NCBI RefSeq assembly: GCF_008974145.1
Contig: NZ_BJKP01000012.1
Span: 53,064-117,063, forward strand
Source: Microcystis aeruginosa NIES-4325
GTDB lineage: Bacteria > Cyanobacteriota > Cyanobacteriia > Cyanobacteriales > Microcystaceae
DNA length: 64,000 bases
Direction of reading: 5' to 3'
Made by a program: the position numbers and the translations under genes. The notes beneath the pieces were generated by a model, which worked only from the letters and a program-made list of their open reading frames with translations, was not told the DNA's origin and did not search any database. This document shows, piece after piece, positions 16,548 to 25,331 of this stretch. Position 1 is the first letter of the stretch, and every line of letters begins with the position of its first letter.

Positions 16548-17121
16548 TCTGGGTACACCTTGTCACGCTAGTGAACCAATCTCTCTATTATTACCTCCCT
16601 CGTTTCAATCGGCGAAAAATATTAACTTAGCTTATGGAACACATAAGTTTTATTATGTCAATTCTTCTTTACAATTCGTAAAAATTTTGTTACATTTATT
16701 TACATAAGGCAAAAGTTAAGGCAAAACAGCCAAGACACCAAGCCAGTTCAGCATTGTTTTGAGCAGTATCAGACATAATATGATTCGTTTAGCTCCAGAC
16801 AACGGCAAAAAACTAGGCTTACTAGCTTAAAAAAGTTTTCGGGGTTTGGGTTTGCCCCCTTGACAGATTTGCTTGAGTTCTCCTACATAACTTAGCGCTA
16901 CCTCGGCTGGACACCGAGGTTTTTTATTTGGTTACAGCGTTTTCGACTCTTCTCGACTTTGTGTGATAAGTTTAAATTATGTAAGAGCGATCGGTCTTTG
17001 TGTCCTCTGTGTCTCTGTGGTTTTTTCCACTCACTGCCGCAAGACTGTATCTTAGAATATATTTTACCCGCCAAACCCAAGAGAGCCAAACGAGATAAAT
17101 TAATTGAGATTACCTACTTAA
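16548..17121. other. Intergenic region with promoter-like and terminator-like signals
   Basis: No protein gene is supported. TTGACA (16860-16865) and TACATA (16884-16889) are 18 bases apart. A hairpin ACCTCGG/CCGAGGT with a T run follows at once (16900-16925). A CAAACCCAAGAGAGCC word near 17073-17088 repeats one at 10245-10260. Confidence 0.45.
16900..16927 (+). terminator. Rho-independent terminator-like hairpin
   Basis: Stem ACCTCGG (16900-16906) pairs with CCGAGGT (16914-16920), followed by TTTTTATTT. No upstream plus-strand gene uses it, so it may end a small RNA or act with the adjacent promoter-like boxes. Confidence 0.5.
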
Positions 17122-17877
17122 TTAAACATTAACTTCGTTTTGATGCACGGAATCCAAATAAAACCTGATTACATCTTCTGATGTACCCTGACATTGCAAC
17201 TGGCCTTTATTTAGCCAAATTGCTTGGTCACAGGACTCTTGAATTAAAGTCAAATCGTGGGAAACTACTAAAATGGTAGCGTTAGAATTCCAGAATTTTT
17301 TTAACCGTCGTTTACACTTATTTTTAAAACTTTCATCCCCGACGGAAAGGACTTCATCAAGAATAAGAATATCGGGGTGAACCTCTGTTGCGATCGCAAA
17401 TCCTAAACGAGCCACCATCCCGGAAGAAAGAGATTTCACTGGCGCCCCCATATATTCTTCTAACTCAGCAAATTCGAGGATATCTTTGGTTTTTTCCTTC
17501 ATTTCCTGACGGGAAAATCCCAGCATTACCCCATAGAGAATAATATTATCTTTTACTGGTAAATCTGGATCAAAACCTGCTCCTAATTCAATTAGAGAGG
17601 CAATTTGTCCCCTGACTCTCACCTGTCCCCTCGTCGGTTCTAGAATACCACAAATAACTTTTAAGAGAGTAGATTTTCCTGCGCCATTAGCTCCAATGAT
17701 ACCTAATTTCGATCCAGAATTAATGACTAGATCTATATCATCTAGAACTAATTTTTTTGCTGGTTGACGATATTTACCTTCAAGAATAGAGAAGATTGTC
17801 CTTTTTAGATCGTAGGAAAATTCTTCCTGAGTGCGTCTTTCGAGAGACACTTGATCGAGTCGAATTACTTCTGTCAT
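17122..17877 (-). CDS. ABC exporter ATPase, polysaccharide/polyol-phosphate type
   Basis: This 251-residue ATPase is of the Wzt/TagH class. Walker A GANGAGKST lies near residue 60, the signature LSSGMVARLGFA near 150, and Walker B ILILDEVLSVGD near 170. The N-terminal TIFSILEGKYRQPAKK and the EVLSVGD variant after Walker B are typical of O-antigen and teichoic-acid exporters. It lacks the extra C-terminal carbohydrate-binding domain of some Wzt proteins. It directly follows its permease gene (stop and start adjacent at 17878/17877), so they form one unit at the inner membrane. The cargo cannot be deduced; no glycan synthesis genes adjoin. Confidence 0.88.
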   Translation of the reverse strand: MTEVIRLDQVSLERRTQEEFSYDLKRTIFSILEGKYRQPAKKLVLDDIDLVINSGSKLGIIGANGAGKSTLLKVICGILEPTRGQVRVRGQIASLIELGAGFDPDLPVKDNIILYGVMLGFSRQEMKEKTKDILEFAELEEYMGAPVKSLSSGMVARLGFAIATEVHPDILILDEVLSVGDESFKNKCKRRLKKFWNSNATILVVSHDLTLIQESCDQAIWLNKGQLQCQGTSEDVIRFYLDSVHQNEVNV

Positions 17878-18696
17878 TTATAATAAATCCATAAATAAAT
17901 GTCGCCATAGTCGGAAGCAAGTCCAACCAATTCCTAGGATGATGATCCCACCGAGGAGAGATTGAAAAATCAAACTAAAATCCGGTAATCCGGGGGAAAG
18001 GGACAATTGGCGAATACTTTCAATTACCGGTAATAATGGGTTTAGTAGGAGGAATGGTTGTACGGAAGGAGGAATAATTTCTGGGGGATAGAAAATCGGG
18101 CTGCTAATCCAAGCGACAAAACAAACAATTTCGTAAAAATAGGGTAAGTCTCTGAAGAAAACGTAGAGGGTACTAACAAAGAAACCCACTCCCGTGCAAA
18201 CCAAAGAAAGACCGATAACGGGAAAAATCAGAGCAATTACATTAAGTAAACTTTGAGATTTCCAGAGAGTTACTATAGCCAAAAGGGGAAAGATACTAAT
18301 AGCAAATTGAAAAATATTTGCTACTACCATGGAAACGGGAAAAATGCTCACTGGCAGACGAATTTTATTTAAAATACTGCCATTACCAACGATGCTAGGT
18401 AAAGCTTGGTTAGTAGAAGCATTAAAGAAATTTATTACTACTAAACCGGTGAAAGCAGCTAGGACATAGTTAACTATAGAATTATCAAAATAAGAGGCGA
18501 AGACCGTGCCGAAAATTGCCGTGTATAGTGCAGTCATAATCAGGGGATTTAACAAAGACCAGTAAACCCCCAGAAAAGAACCCCGATAGCGTCCCTTGAG
18601 ATTACGTTCCACTAAAACACTAAGCAATTCGTAATATCGCCGCGCTGTTGACCATCTAGTTTTTGCCTGGAGATCGGTCATGGGTATAATTGTCAT
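17878..18696 (-). CDS. ABC-2 type permease, polysaccharide export (Wzm/TagG-like)
   Basis: This 272-residue inner-membrane permease has about six hydrophobic segments and the family start YYELLSVLVERNLKGRYRGS, followed by LGVYWSLLNPL, the typical ABC-2 coupling region. Later hallmarks are FFVSTLYVFFRDLPYFYEI and SPIFYPPEIIP. It is the partner of the ATPase downstream, forming a two-plus-two exporter for an undecaprenyl-linked glycan or polyol phosphate. It starts at an ATG after GTATAATTGTC; the frame from the upstream Met-Thr-Ile looks right. Confidence 0.88.
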   Translation of the reverse strand: MTIIPMTDLQAKTRWSTARRYYELLSVLVERNLKGRYRGSFLGVYWSLLNPLIMTALYTAIFGTVFASYFDNSIVNYVLAAFTGLVVINFFNASTNQALPSIVGNGSILNKIRLPVSIFPVSMVVANIFQFAISIFPLLAIVTLWKSQSLLNVIALIFPVIGLSLVCTGVGFFVSTLYVFFRDLPYFYEIVCFVAWISSPIFYPPEIIPPSVQPFLLLNPLLPVIESIRQLSLSPGLPDFSLIFQSLLGGIIILGIGWTCFRLWRHLFMDLL

Positions 18697-18889
18697 CTCG
18701 TCAGTATTCAGTGGTTCATTCTAAACGATTACCGTCAATTTTGTCTATTGATCGAGGGAGGACTCTAGTTTTTATCCAGTCCCCGACGACTCTCCCTCTA
18801 GGGAAAAAGTTCCCTTCTTGGGCCATTTATCTGACCCAAAAAGCTTAAAAACCGCTAAAAGCCTCTTTTTTTAGGTTTGAATTCGCTTT
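18697..18889. other. Upstream region of the ABC exporter
   Basis: No gene is supported here. The stretch contains the presumed promoter of the exporter operon near 18700-18730, then mixed low-complexity sequence running into dispersed repeat B. Confidence 0.4.
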
Positions 18890-19131
18890 TTAGGCACAGC
18901 CTCAGCTAATTGACCTAGACTCTAAGCTGTTAAGTATTTAAATTGCTTGTTGAGATGAGGCAAGAGGCAACAGGCTTCGGCTGTGAGATCAGCGTTCGAC
19001 CGAGCGTTCGACAAAAGCTCACGCCGAAGTCTCACGCCGAGGTCCGAACGGCAAGAGGCAACAGTAAAGGGATTGGGGGAAATTCAGCTAATCTAAGGAT
19101 AGGCAGTTAAAATGTGTCTTAGCTTATCAGG
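18890..19131 (-). repeat. Dispersed repeat B, inverted relative to A, with enlarged palindromic insert
   Basis: Read on the minus strand this matches repeat A at 10261-10438: CTGATAAGCTAAGACAC, then CCCCCAATCCCTTTACTGTT, TTGCCTCTTGCC, and CAACAAGCAATTTAAAT. The insert in the TTGCCTC run is about 79 bp here (18973-19051) against 27 bp in A, and contains several GAAC/GTTC and GCCGAAG/CTTCGGC palindromic pairs. Confidence 0.8.
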
Positions 19132-19253
19132 TTGCCCCATAAAATTGACACCAGATCAAAGCCAAGAAATGCCGATTTAAACACAGCTAATCTCAGAAAA
19201 ACTGGAGTCAAAAACCGATAACTGAACAACTTCCTAACGGACAAACCAAGAAT

Positions 19254-20129
19254 TTAATCTAATTGATGTCCCGTCAGTTCCACAAAGATATCTTCGAGGT
19301 TGGAAGGGCGACACATTACCCCAGTTTTATCGCTCAAACTGTCAAGATAGGCATTAGCATCAGCGACGGTGGGGAAGAATTTATAATCGATTTTATCGCC
19401 AACTTGTTTGATAACTAATCCCTCGCCATACTTAGTGCGAAAATCAGTGAGAGTTCCTAATTCGATTAATTTGCCCGCATCCATAATGCCAATTCTGCCC
19501 GTTTTTCCTGTGGCATTATCCTGACAGAGAAATTCCACTTCTTCCATGTAGTGAGTGGTTAACAAAATTGTCATTCCTTGCCGGTTTAAATCGCGAATTA
19601 CTTCCCACAAACGACGACGATTTTGGGGGTCTAAACCCACTGTCGGTTCATCGAGAAAGAGAATTTTTGGTTCGTGAAGAAGCGCGCGAGCAATCTGTAA
19701 ACGTCTTTTCATCCCTCCGGAAAGAGTTTTGGCCAGGGCAGATTTTCGATCGCTTAAACTGACATAATCTAAATAGCGATCGATTAATTCCTGTCTCTGG
19801 GGATTGGGGATATGGTGCATCCGGCCGTGAAATTCCATATTTTCCCAGACGGTTAATTCCCCATCAACGCTAATCTGTTGTAAGACTACCCCAATATTTT
19901 TTTTGACCTGATCGCGGCATTTTTTCACATCATACCCCGCCACTTCGATTTCTCCTTGACTTGCTTCGGTTAGGGTGATAATCATGCGGATTGTCGTCGA
20001 TTTTCCCGCACCATTGGGACCGAGTAAACCAAAGATTTCCCCTTTTTCGATGGCAAAGGAAAGCTCGTTAACTACTGGCAGATTGTTATAGATTTTAGAA
20101 ACGCGATCGAGAGCAATAGCGGCGGTCAT
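19254..20129 (-). CDS. ABC transporter ATPase, DrrA/CcmA-like
   Basis: This 291-residue ATPase is of the drug/lipid export class. Walker A GPNGAGKSTT is near residue 38, signature LSGGMKRRLQIARA near 137, Walker B ILFLDEPTVGLDPQNRR near 160 and switch TTHYMEEVEF near 190. A C-terminal extension (about 230-291) fits the DrrA regulatory tail. It normally works with an ABC-2 permease such as DrrB, but none is adjacent; the permease must lie elsewhere. Substrate is unknown. The nearby Wzm-type permease has its own ATPase and different signature, so it is an unlikely partner. Confidence 0.85.
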   Translation of the reverse strand: MTAAIALDRVSKIYNNLPVVNELSFAIEKGEIFGLLGPNGAGKSTTIRMIITLTEASQGEIEVAGYDVKKCRDQVKKNIGVVLQQISVDGELTVWENMEFHGRMHHIPNPQRQELIDRYLDYVSLSDRKSALAKTLSGGMKRRLQIARALLHEPKILFLDEPTVGLDPQNRRRLWEVIRDLNRQGMTILLTTHYMEEVEFLCQDNATGKTGRIGIMDAGKLIELGTLTDFRTKYGEGLVIKQVGDKIDYKFFPTVADANAYLDSLSDKTGVMCRPSNLEDIFVELTGHQLD

Positions 20130-20294
20130 AGTTACAAAAGTTAATATTCCAGCTATGGATTAGTGTAACCGAATTAGCCCAACTCGACTGCGATTTTATC
20201 CGCTCTCCCTCGGGATCATCCGATCGACTGCGGTTTGACATCGTCACAATCAGATTAGAATACAGATAAAAAATCTTGACTTTGCTGGTATCAG

Positions 20295-20795
20295 ATGGGA
20301 GTTTTGCTGCCGATTCTCTGTTTATGTCTAGGAATAGGGGAATTTTTCCTCAATCCCCCCATTAGTCTAGGCAATTCCCTTCCCGCAACCACGGCAACCC
20401 AAACGGAAACCCGTTTGCTGCTAAATTTAAAAAAAAGACGGGTTTTTGTTTACCATGGACAGAAAATAATTGCTTCTTACCCTGTGGCGATCGGTCGTCC
20501 GGGTTGGGAAACCCCGACGGGACAATTTAGGGTGATTCAGATGGTGCGGGAACCAGTCTGGGAACATCCTTTCACCGGTCAACTGGTGCTATCGGGAAAA
20601 AACAACCCTTTAGGGGCGCGTTGGATTGGATTTTGGACTGATGGCGCAAATTTTATCGGTTTTCACGGTACACCCCAAGAAAATCTTATCGGCCAGGCCG
20701 TCTCCCACGGTTGCGTCAGGATGCGCGATCGAGATATAAAAGCTTTATTTGAAAAGGTACAAATCGGCACTTCGGTGATAGTGATTGCGCAATAG
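20295..20795 (+). CDS. L,D-transpeptidase (YkuD family)
   Basis: This 166-residue periplasmic enzyme of the YkuD domain makes 3-3 peptidoglycan cross-links or attaches proteins in related families. It has an N-terminal hydrophobic signal (LLPILCLCLGIGEFFL). The catalytic domain covers about residues 45-166: ETRLLLNLKKRRVFVY, GRPGWETPTG, FIGFHGTPQENLIG with the conserved His, and SHGCVRMRDRDIKAL with the nucleophilic Cys. All catalytic residues are present. The catalytic domain is complete but the protein is short and lacks a LysM or PG-binding module. Confidence 0.88.
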   Translation: MGVLLPILCLCLGIGEFFLNPPISLGNSLPATTATQTETRLLLNLKKRRVFVYHGQKIIASYPVAIGRPGWETPTGQFRVIQMVREPVWEHPFTGQLVLSGKNNPLGARWIGFWTDGANFIGFHGTPQENLIGQAVSHGCVRMRDRDIKALFEKVQIGTSVIVIAQ

Positions 20796-20986
20796 AAACA
20801 ATGGTAAAATAATAGGCTTTTAACTATACCGCCCCTAAATGAAATGTGAAAAGGCCTGGTATTTTTTCAGGTTAGGAAAATTAAATAATTGCAATTTACA
20901 TCGATTCTCCCGGCTATAAACCCTAGATTTCATCGTCAAACCAGGGTTGGGACGAGGATAAAGTTATTGCCTCACCCAACCTTAAC

Positions 20987-21361
20987 TTACCAACGATTTA
21001 AGAAACTGCCACCATTACCCCAACTTGGTCGGGAATTAAAGAAACCACCACCGTCAGACCAACCATTGCGCCAAGGCCGCGCATTAACGAAACTACCACC
21101 GCGACCATCTCCCCAACCACCGACACGACTATTCACCCAACCGCGACCGCGACCATCTCCCCAGCCTAAAGCTTGTAACCTAGGATCGGCACTACCTTCC
21201 GGCAGTTGGTTAACTCGTTCGCGTACAGCGCTAGATAGACGACTTAAACGCACTTCAATGGGGTTAGCCTCCTCTGAGGCGGCCTGGGCAGTGCTAGTCA
21301 GACCGAAAGCAGATAAAGCGAGAAGAAAGCCGACTAAACCGGTTTTATTGCTGATATTCAC
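20987..21361 (-). CDS. grrA: GrrA/OscA1-family radical-SAM-modified RiPP precursor
   Basis: The 124-residue precursor has a signal peptide (hydrophobic VGFLLALSAFGL, cleavage near AQA at 27), a leader-like helical part (IEVRLSRLSSAVRERVNQLP), and a Gly/Trp/Asn-rich C-terminal half from residue 64. The core holds nine aromatic-x-Asn/Asp triplets: WGD 67, WVN 75, WGD 83, FVN 91, WRN 97, WSD 101, FFN 107, WGN 114, FLN 120. This fits the cyanobacterial GrrA family, whose GrrM radical SAM/SPASM partner forms cyclophane cross-links. It starts with GTG after AGGAG, 14 bases behind grrP. No GrrM is in the window. Family call is established knowledge; cross-link sites are inference. Confidence 0.85.
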   Translation of the reverse strand: MNISNKTGLVGFLLALSAFGLTSTAQAASEEANPIEVRLSRLSSAVRERVNQLPEGSADPRLQALGWGDGRGRGWVNSRVGGWGDGRGGSFVNARPWRNGWSDGGGFFNSRPSWGNGGSFLNRW

Positions 21362-21375
21362 CTGAATTGATGCTC

Positions 21376-22275
21376 CTATTTGGCTTCTTGGGGATTAATT
21401 TGGGCGTGTTCGATAACTTTGAAGGCAAAAAACCCCTTTAATAATTCTGGGGGCATGGGAACTATGCCTTGACTACCGAACCAGCGATCAATTTGACTAA
21501 CGGTGGCCGTATCATTGGTGATGTAATCCTGCATCATTTTAAGAATGGCATAGTTGACATCATCCAAAAAAGTAGAGTTATTTTCGGGAACCATGCAAGC
21601 AATGCCAAAATTAGCTAGAGCTTCTTCGGGGACTATTTCGTAAGCTTGAGGGTTATCTCTGAGGATTGTTCCCGCTAAAGAGATGCCATCCCCCGCTATC
21701 GCGTCAATTTTACCAGTTTTTAAAGCTTCGAGGGCTTCTTCTACGGTGCTGTAGGTGGTAACAATCTTCGCTTGCGGTTGTACTAATTTAATCACATCCA
21801 CGGCCGCAGAAGTGGGAACCAAGGCGATGCGTTTACCAATTAGGGATTGAGGGGTGGAGAGATTGCTACCTTTTTTGGCTAAAATCCTAATCCCAGAAAT
21901 GCTGTAACTGGTGGAAAAATCGACAACTTTCGCCCTTTCCCAAGTAAAAGCCGTACTACAAGCGATATCGATGTCCCCGCTACGAATGAGGTTAATTGTC
22001 TCTCCGGGTTGGTTAGCTTCAATCATTTGCAGGGTGACGGGACGACCGAGACGAGTTTCCAATCGTTTTCTAATTCGTTCCAACACATCCATAGAATAGC
22101 CGACTAATTCCCCCTTATCATTGATGTAAGAGTAGGGAATCGCATCAAAACGGGTTCCTACGGTCAAAAATCCCGTGCGAGCCACTTTTTCCACCACTGT
22201 TTCCGCTAAACTTGCACTAGCGAGGAACATAGGTAATAGGCAACCTAGTCCCACTAACTGTAAAATTTTCTTCAT
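21376..22275 (-). CDS. grrP: GrrP, extracellular substrate-binding-like orphan protein
   Basis: This 299-residue exported protein is of the family-3 solute-binding fold. It has a signal peptide (LQLVGLGCLLPMFLASASLA) and binding-protein motifs: GFLTVGTRFDAIPYSYIND, GYSMDVLERI, NLIRSGDIDIACSTAFTWERAKVVDFS, KIDAIAGDGISLAG. It lacks ABC permease or ATPase neighbours and is joined to grrA, which matches the orphan periplasmic protein GrrP of the GRRM system. Its ligand is unknown; it may bind the peptide product or an amino acid. It is the first gene of the grrP-grrA unit. Confidence 0.8.
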   Translation of the reverse strand: MKKILQLVGLGCLLPMFLASASLAETVVEKVARTGFLTVGTRFDAIPYSYINDKGELVGYSMDVLERIRKRLETRLGRPVTLQMIEANQPGETINLIRSGDIDIACSTAFTWERAKVVDFSTSYSISGIRILAKKGSNLSTPQSLIGKRIALVPTSAAVDVIKLVQPQAKIVTTYSTVEEALEALKTGKIDAIAGDGISLAGTILRDNPQAYEIVPEEALANFGIACMVPENNSTFLDDVNYAILKMMQDYITNDTATVSQIDRWFGSQGIVPMPPELLKGFFAFKVIEHAQINPQEAK

Positions 22276-22875
22276 AAATCGAGTGCTTGCTCCCGTACAA
22301 ACATAACTATACTAGAAGTCGCTAAAAAATCTTCAGGGTTTCCATAATAATTTCTGTGAACTTCGACAAATTATAGCAATTCTCCCAAATCTGACTACAA
22401 ATGTTTACTATCCCTACATCCCCCTGACAAAGGGGACTTAAATTCGATAATTTGATCGGTAATTTTGGTAATAATTTGATAGTAGAAGTGGGTAAAAAAT
22501 CAGTCTTTAAACCTTTAGCTTGATGATGACTTGGCTCTTCTGGTTTCTCTGTGAAAACGAGGTCTATACTCATAGTTTCTTCGGCGAAATAGTCCTAAAA
22601 GTTTTGCCAAATAAGGACTTCACAATTCCCTAGGCAAAAATTATCACACAAAGTCGAGAAGAGCGGCGGGGCATTCATCCGACATTTTAGGTAAACAGGC
22701 CTAGAGGTTCAGGTTTGTCTTGTCAGCTAAAAGCTGATGTGCAATACTTGAGGCAGTGCGGTCTTAGGGTCTCCCCCTGTAGAGCAACAATTAGCCAAAG
22801 CCATAGCAGATATCGGGTTTTATGAGTTTCGGCGACAGATGGAATACAAGAGTCAATAATAACTGATAACTGATA
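22276..22875. other. Intergenic region upstream of grrP
   Basis: The grrP promoter should lie just after 22276 on the minus strand. A weak 83-codon frame at 22322-22573 has no family features and I do not accept it. A CCCCTGACAAAGGGG palindrome lies at 22420-22436. A heptamer-type ACTGATAACTGATAA string at 22859-22875 runs directly into the next ATG. Confidence 0.45.
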
Positions 22876-23583
22876 ATGTTGGTTCCCCTTACCCGTCAAT
22901 CGATCGAGCAAATTGTCCCGATTATCGCCACAGGTCCCCAGTACGCTCACTATTGGGGTAAATGGTCTGATTTTCTGCGACGTTTATTCATTTCTGTCAT
23001 CGCTCTCACCGCAGCTTGGTTAATCGGTAATTTATTCGGCCCCGGTGGTTTAACGATTAAACTGATTTTCGACATTATCGCTGGTTTATATTGGCTCTGG
23101 GGTCCAGTTTATTGGGCCAGTGTTCGCAATAATACCTATCGTCGTCTTCCCTACGGGGGGTTTTGGCGCGGTCGCGTTTTCGATGCTTTTGTTACCGAGG
23201 AATTAATCGGGGAAGAAGAAAGGGTCAATAAACGCGGGGAATTAGAGATTATCGAAAATCGCCAACGCTGTATTAATCTAGAAATCGGTGATCAAACGGG
23301 CTTTTCGGCGATCGTTAGCGCTCCCCTCAAACGCATTCATAAATCAATCCGTCCCGGGATGGTGGCCGAGGCTTTGTTAATGTCTCGAGATCCCGATTTA
23401 GGCGATATCAATCAGCTTTCTGATGTTCACCTTCCCCAACTCAACCAGTGGATAGGAGAATATCCTATGCTGCGACGGGATATTTTTCAGCAAGTTAGTC
23501 GCGAATTAGGAGGGGGAAAAGAACCCCGGCCAAAACCTTCTCGTTATTCTAATAATGTCATCCGAAGACGCAAAACCCGTTAA
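22876..23583 (+). CDS. Conserved cyanobacterial membrane protein
   Basis: This 235-residue protein has two hydrophobic segments near residues 38-60 (FISVIALTAAWLIGNLFG) and 63-82 (LIFDIIAGLYWLWGPVYWA), then a soluble domain of about 150 residues with ENRQRCINLEIGDQTGFSA and a basic tail (YSNNVIRRRKTR). Homologues are often labelled phosphate ABC transporter permease, but I see no permease motif. The soluble part has OB-like beta features (RPGMVAEALLMSRDP). The start codon lies exactly at the end of an ACTGATAA repeat string. Function unknown. Confidence 0.6.
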   Translation: MLVPLTRQSIEQIVPIIATGPQYAHYWGKWSDFLRRLFISVIALTAAWLIGNLFGPGGLTIKLIFDIIAGLYWLWGPVYWASVRNNTYRRLPYGGFWRGRVFDAFVTEELIGEEERVNKRGELEIIENRQRCINLEIGDQTGFSAIVSAPLKRIHKSIRPGMVAEALLMSRDPDLGDINQLSDVHLPQLNQWIGEYPMLRRDIFQQVSRELGGGKEPRPKPSRYSNNVIRRRKTR

Positions 23584-24236
23584 TTGTTCGGCGATCGCTG
23601 AAAAGACACCGGTTTCTCAGTCATCTATATATATAGGGGCTGCTGAAAAACTTTGCTTCTCCCCAATCCCCCACTTCCCTATCCCTTTTAAACAGGATTT
23701 AGTATTAGCCTGTATTAATATTTCTGATTCTATAGTTAAGTTTGCCTAATAACAGCTTATTTTTAGTTCTTTGTCAAGCCCCTATTATAATTTTTAATCT
23801 TTGACCCTTAGTCCGATTTAACGTTGATATTAAAAATCTGTTTTTTTGTAGCGAAGATAACAGTTTTATTAACTATTATCTGCATCCATAGAGAGAAATC
23901 GAGGAGGGCTGATAATCATTGAAAGCCTTGTCAATACTAGCCTTATTCCCTCTCAAAATTTCACTAATTCCCTCAGTTTTCCCAACCTTGATCCCCTATA
24001 GGACACAAAAAATTTCCAACCCTTCATGATAACTTGATTTTTAGCGCACGTCAACCATTTATTTAAATTTTTTATTCTCTTTCCCGATAACGATATAAAT
24101 TCTCGTAATGACCAACCGATTTTCCGTGATACGGTTGAACAGAACGAAACCAAGTTAGCTCTGCAAGCACAAAGGAATGTTAGCAAATTCCTTCAGCTTT
24201 GCATTGGGAACTTGCTAACGCACAATAAGAAAGTCT
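23584..24236. other. Intergenic region upstream of rlpA
   Basis: No gene is supported. The last 60 bases hold an inverted repeat: GTTAGCAAATTCC (24179-24191) with GGAACTTGCTAAC (24207-24219), one mismatch, 15-base loop. It lies 17 bases before the rlpA start and could form a leader hairpin. Confidence 0.5.
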
Positions 24237-24974
24237 ATGAATAAACAACTGCTGAACAAACTACAAGCCATAACTGCCCTCACCGTATTGGGGACTACAG
24301 CCTCGATAATTTGTTCCCAGACAGCAGGACAAAGCAACAGCCTGACGGACATTACCCTAGATCGTCAAACTGTTATCGAGTCCACTTCTCAAACCGTTCT
24401 GCCGGCTTTTTCTAATAGTCGAACAACTGATCAGGACATTAAAGTATCACGTTCGGTTCAAGATAATGCTAACGAAATTCTAAAAACTTTGGAGTCCCTA
24501 GTGGACAAAGAAAATACCGTCCCAGCAAGCGTTACACCCAAGACCCAAGAGGCCATTCCGCCGAAGGTACAACCCCAATCACCACCCAATCAAGTCAAGC
24601 CGTCCCCGGCCAGCAATCCTGCCTCAGTCACACCGACAGAGAAGCCGAAAACAACCCAAGAGACAAAAACCAGCAGTCGCCCCCGTAAACGGGGAATGGC
24701 CTCCTGGTATGGTCCCGGTTTCCACGGTCGTCGCACCGCTAGTGGTGAGACTTTTAACTCTAGTGGTTTAACTGCCGCTCATCGCTATCTACCTTTCGGC
24801 ACTAGGGTTAGGGTAACTAATCTGCGTAACGGGCGCTCGGTGGTGGTGCGAATTAACGATCGCGGTCCGTTTAGCGGTGGTCGCGTTATCGACCTCTCCA
24901 GAGGGGCGGCAGCGATTATCGGTGTCTTCCAATCGGGAGTTGCCCCAGTGGTCTTGGAAGTTTTAGGCAGATAA
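24237..24974 (+). CDS. rlpA: RlpA-like septal/cell-wall protein (DPBB domain)
   Basis: The 245-residue exported protein has an N-terminal hydrophobic segment ([14 protein letters not shown]), a Pro/Thr/Gln-rich linker (residues about 85-145), and a C-terminal double-psi beta-barrel of RlpA type. The barrel begins [19 protein letters not shown] and continues [29 protein letters not shown] and [12 protein letters not shown], so the catalytic Asp and His positions of lytic RlpA are present. It probably cleaves or binds denuded glycan strands at division sites. No SPOR domain is seen. The stop codon AGA TAA TCAGTTATCAG opens a heptamer repeat. Confidence 0.88.
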   Translation: MNKQLLNKLQAITALTVLGTTASIICSQTAGQSNSLTDITLDRQTVIESTSQTVLPAFSNSRTTDQDIKVSRSVQDNANEILKTLESLVDKENTVPASVTPKTQEAIPPKVQPQSPPNQVKPSPASNPASVTPTEKPKTTQETKTSSRPRKRGMASWYGPGFHGRRTASGETFNSSGLTAAHRYLPFGTRVRVTNLRNGRSVVVRINDRGPFSGGRVIDLSRGAAAIIGVFQSGVAPVVLEVLGR

Positions 24975-25319
24975 TCAGTTATCAGTTATCAGTAAACAGT
25001 TATCAGTAAACAGTAAGCAGTGAAAAGACAGCACTGTTAATTTGTGTCTGGGAAAATTTAGTACAAATGCTCAAACTTCTTCCTTATCTCTGACTTGAAA
25101 GAGGGTGTAGGGTGTAGGGTGTGGGGTGTAGGGAAGGAAACCTCTTTCATCTCTGGTGGTGAAAATTTTTTCATCGGGACTGACTAAAAACTCACATCTG
25201 ATCAGTGGTAACTGGTAACTGGTAACTGATCAGTGATCACTGATAACTGATCAGTGATCACTGATAACTGATCACTGATAACTGGTAACTGATCACTGCT
25301 ATAGTGATCCTATGGGGAT
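24975..25319. repeat. Heptamer repeat block between rlpA and the NatE-like gene
   Basis: TCAGTTA-type heptamers (24975-25022) are followed by GGGTGTA/GTGGGGT repeats (25090-25125) and then long TGATAACTGATCAC arrays (25196-25298). The first block begins at the rlpA stop codon; the last ends 30 bases before the next start. The blocks can fold on each other because both orientations occur. Confidence 0.85.
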
Positions 25320-25331
25320 TTGACGGGGTTT

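Noticed and set aside
17122..20129. One large polysaccharide export cluster including the ATPase at 19254
   Set aside because: The two ATPases belong to different classes and are separated by a repeat; no glycosyltransferase or Wzz-type gene adjoins.
22322..22573. An 83-codon open frame on the minus strand
   Set aside because: It contains a repeat-like palindrome (CCCCTGACAAAGGGG), has no recognisable domain, and lies in the grrP upstream region.
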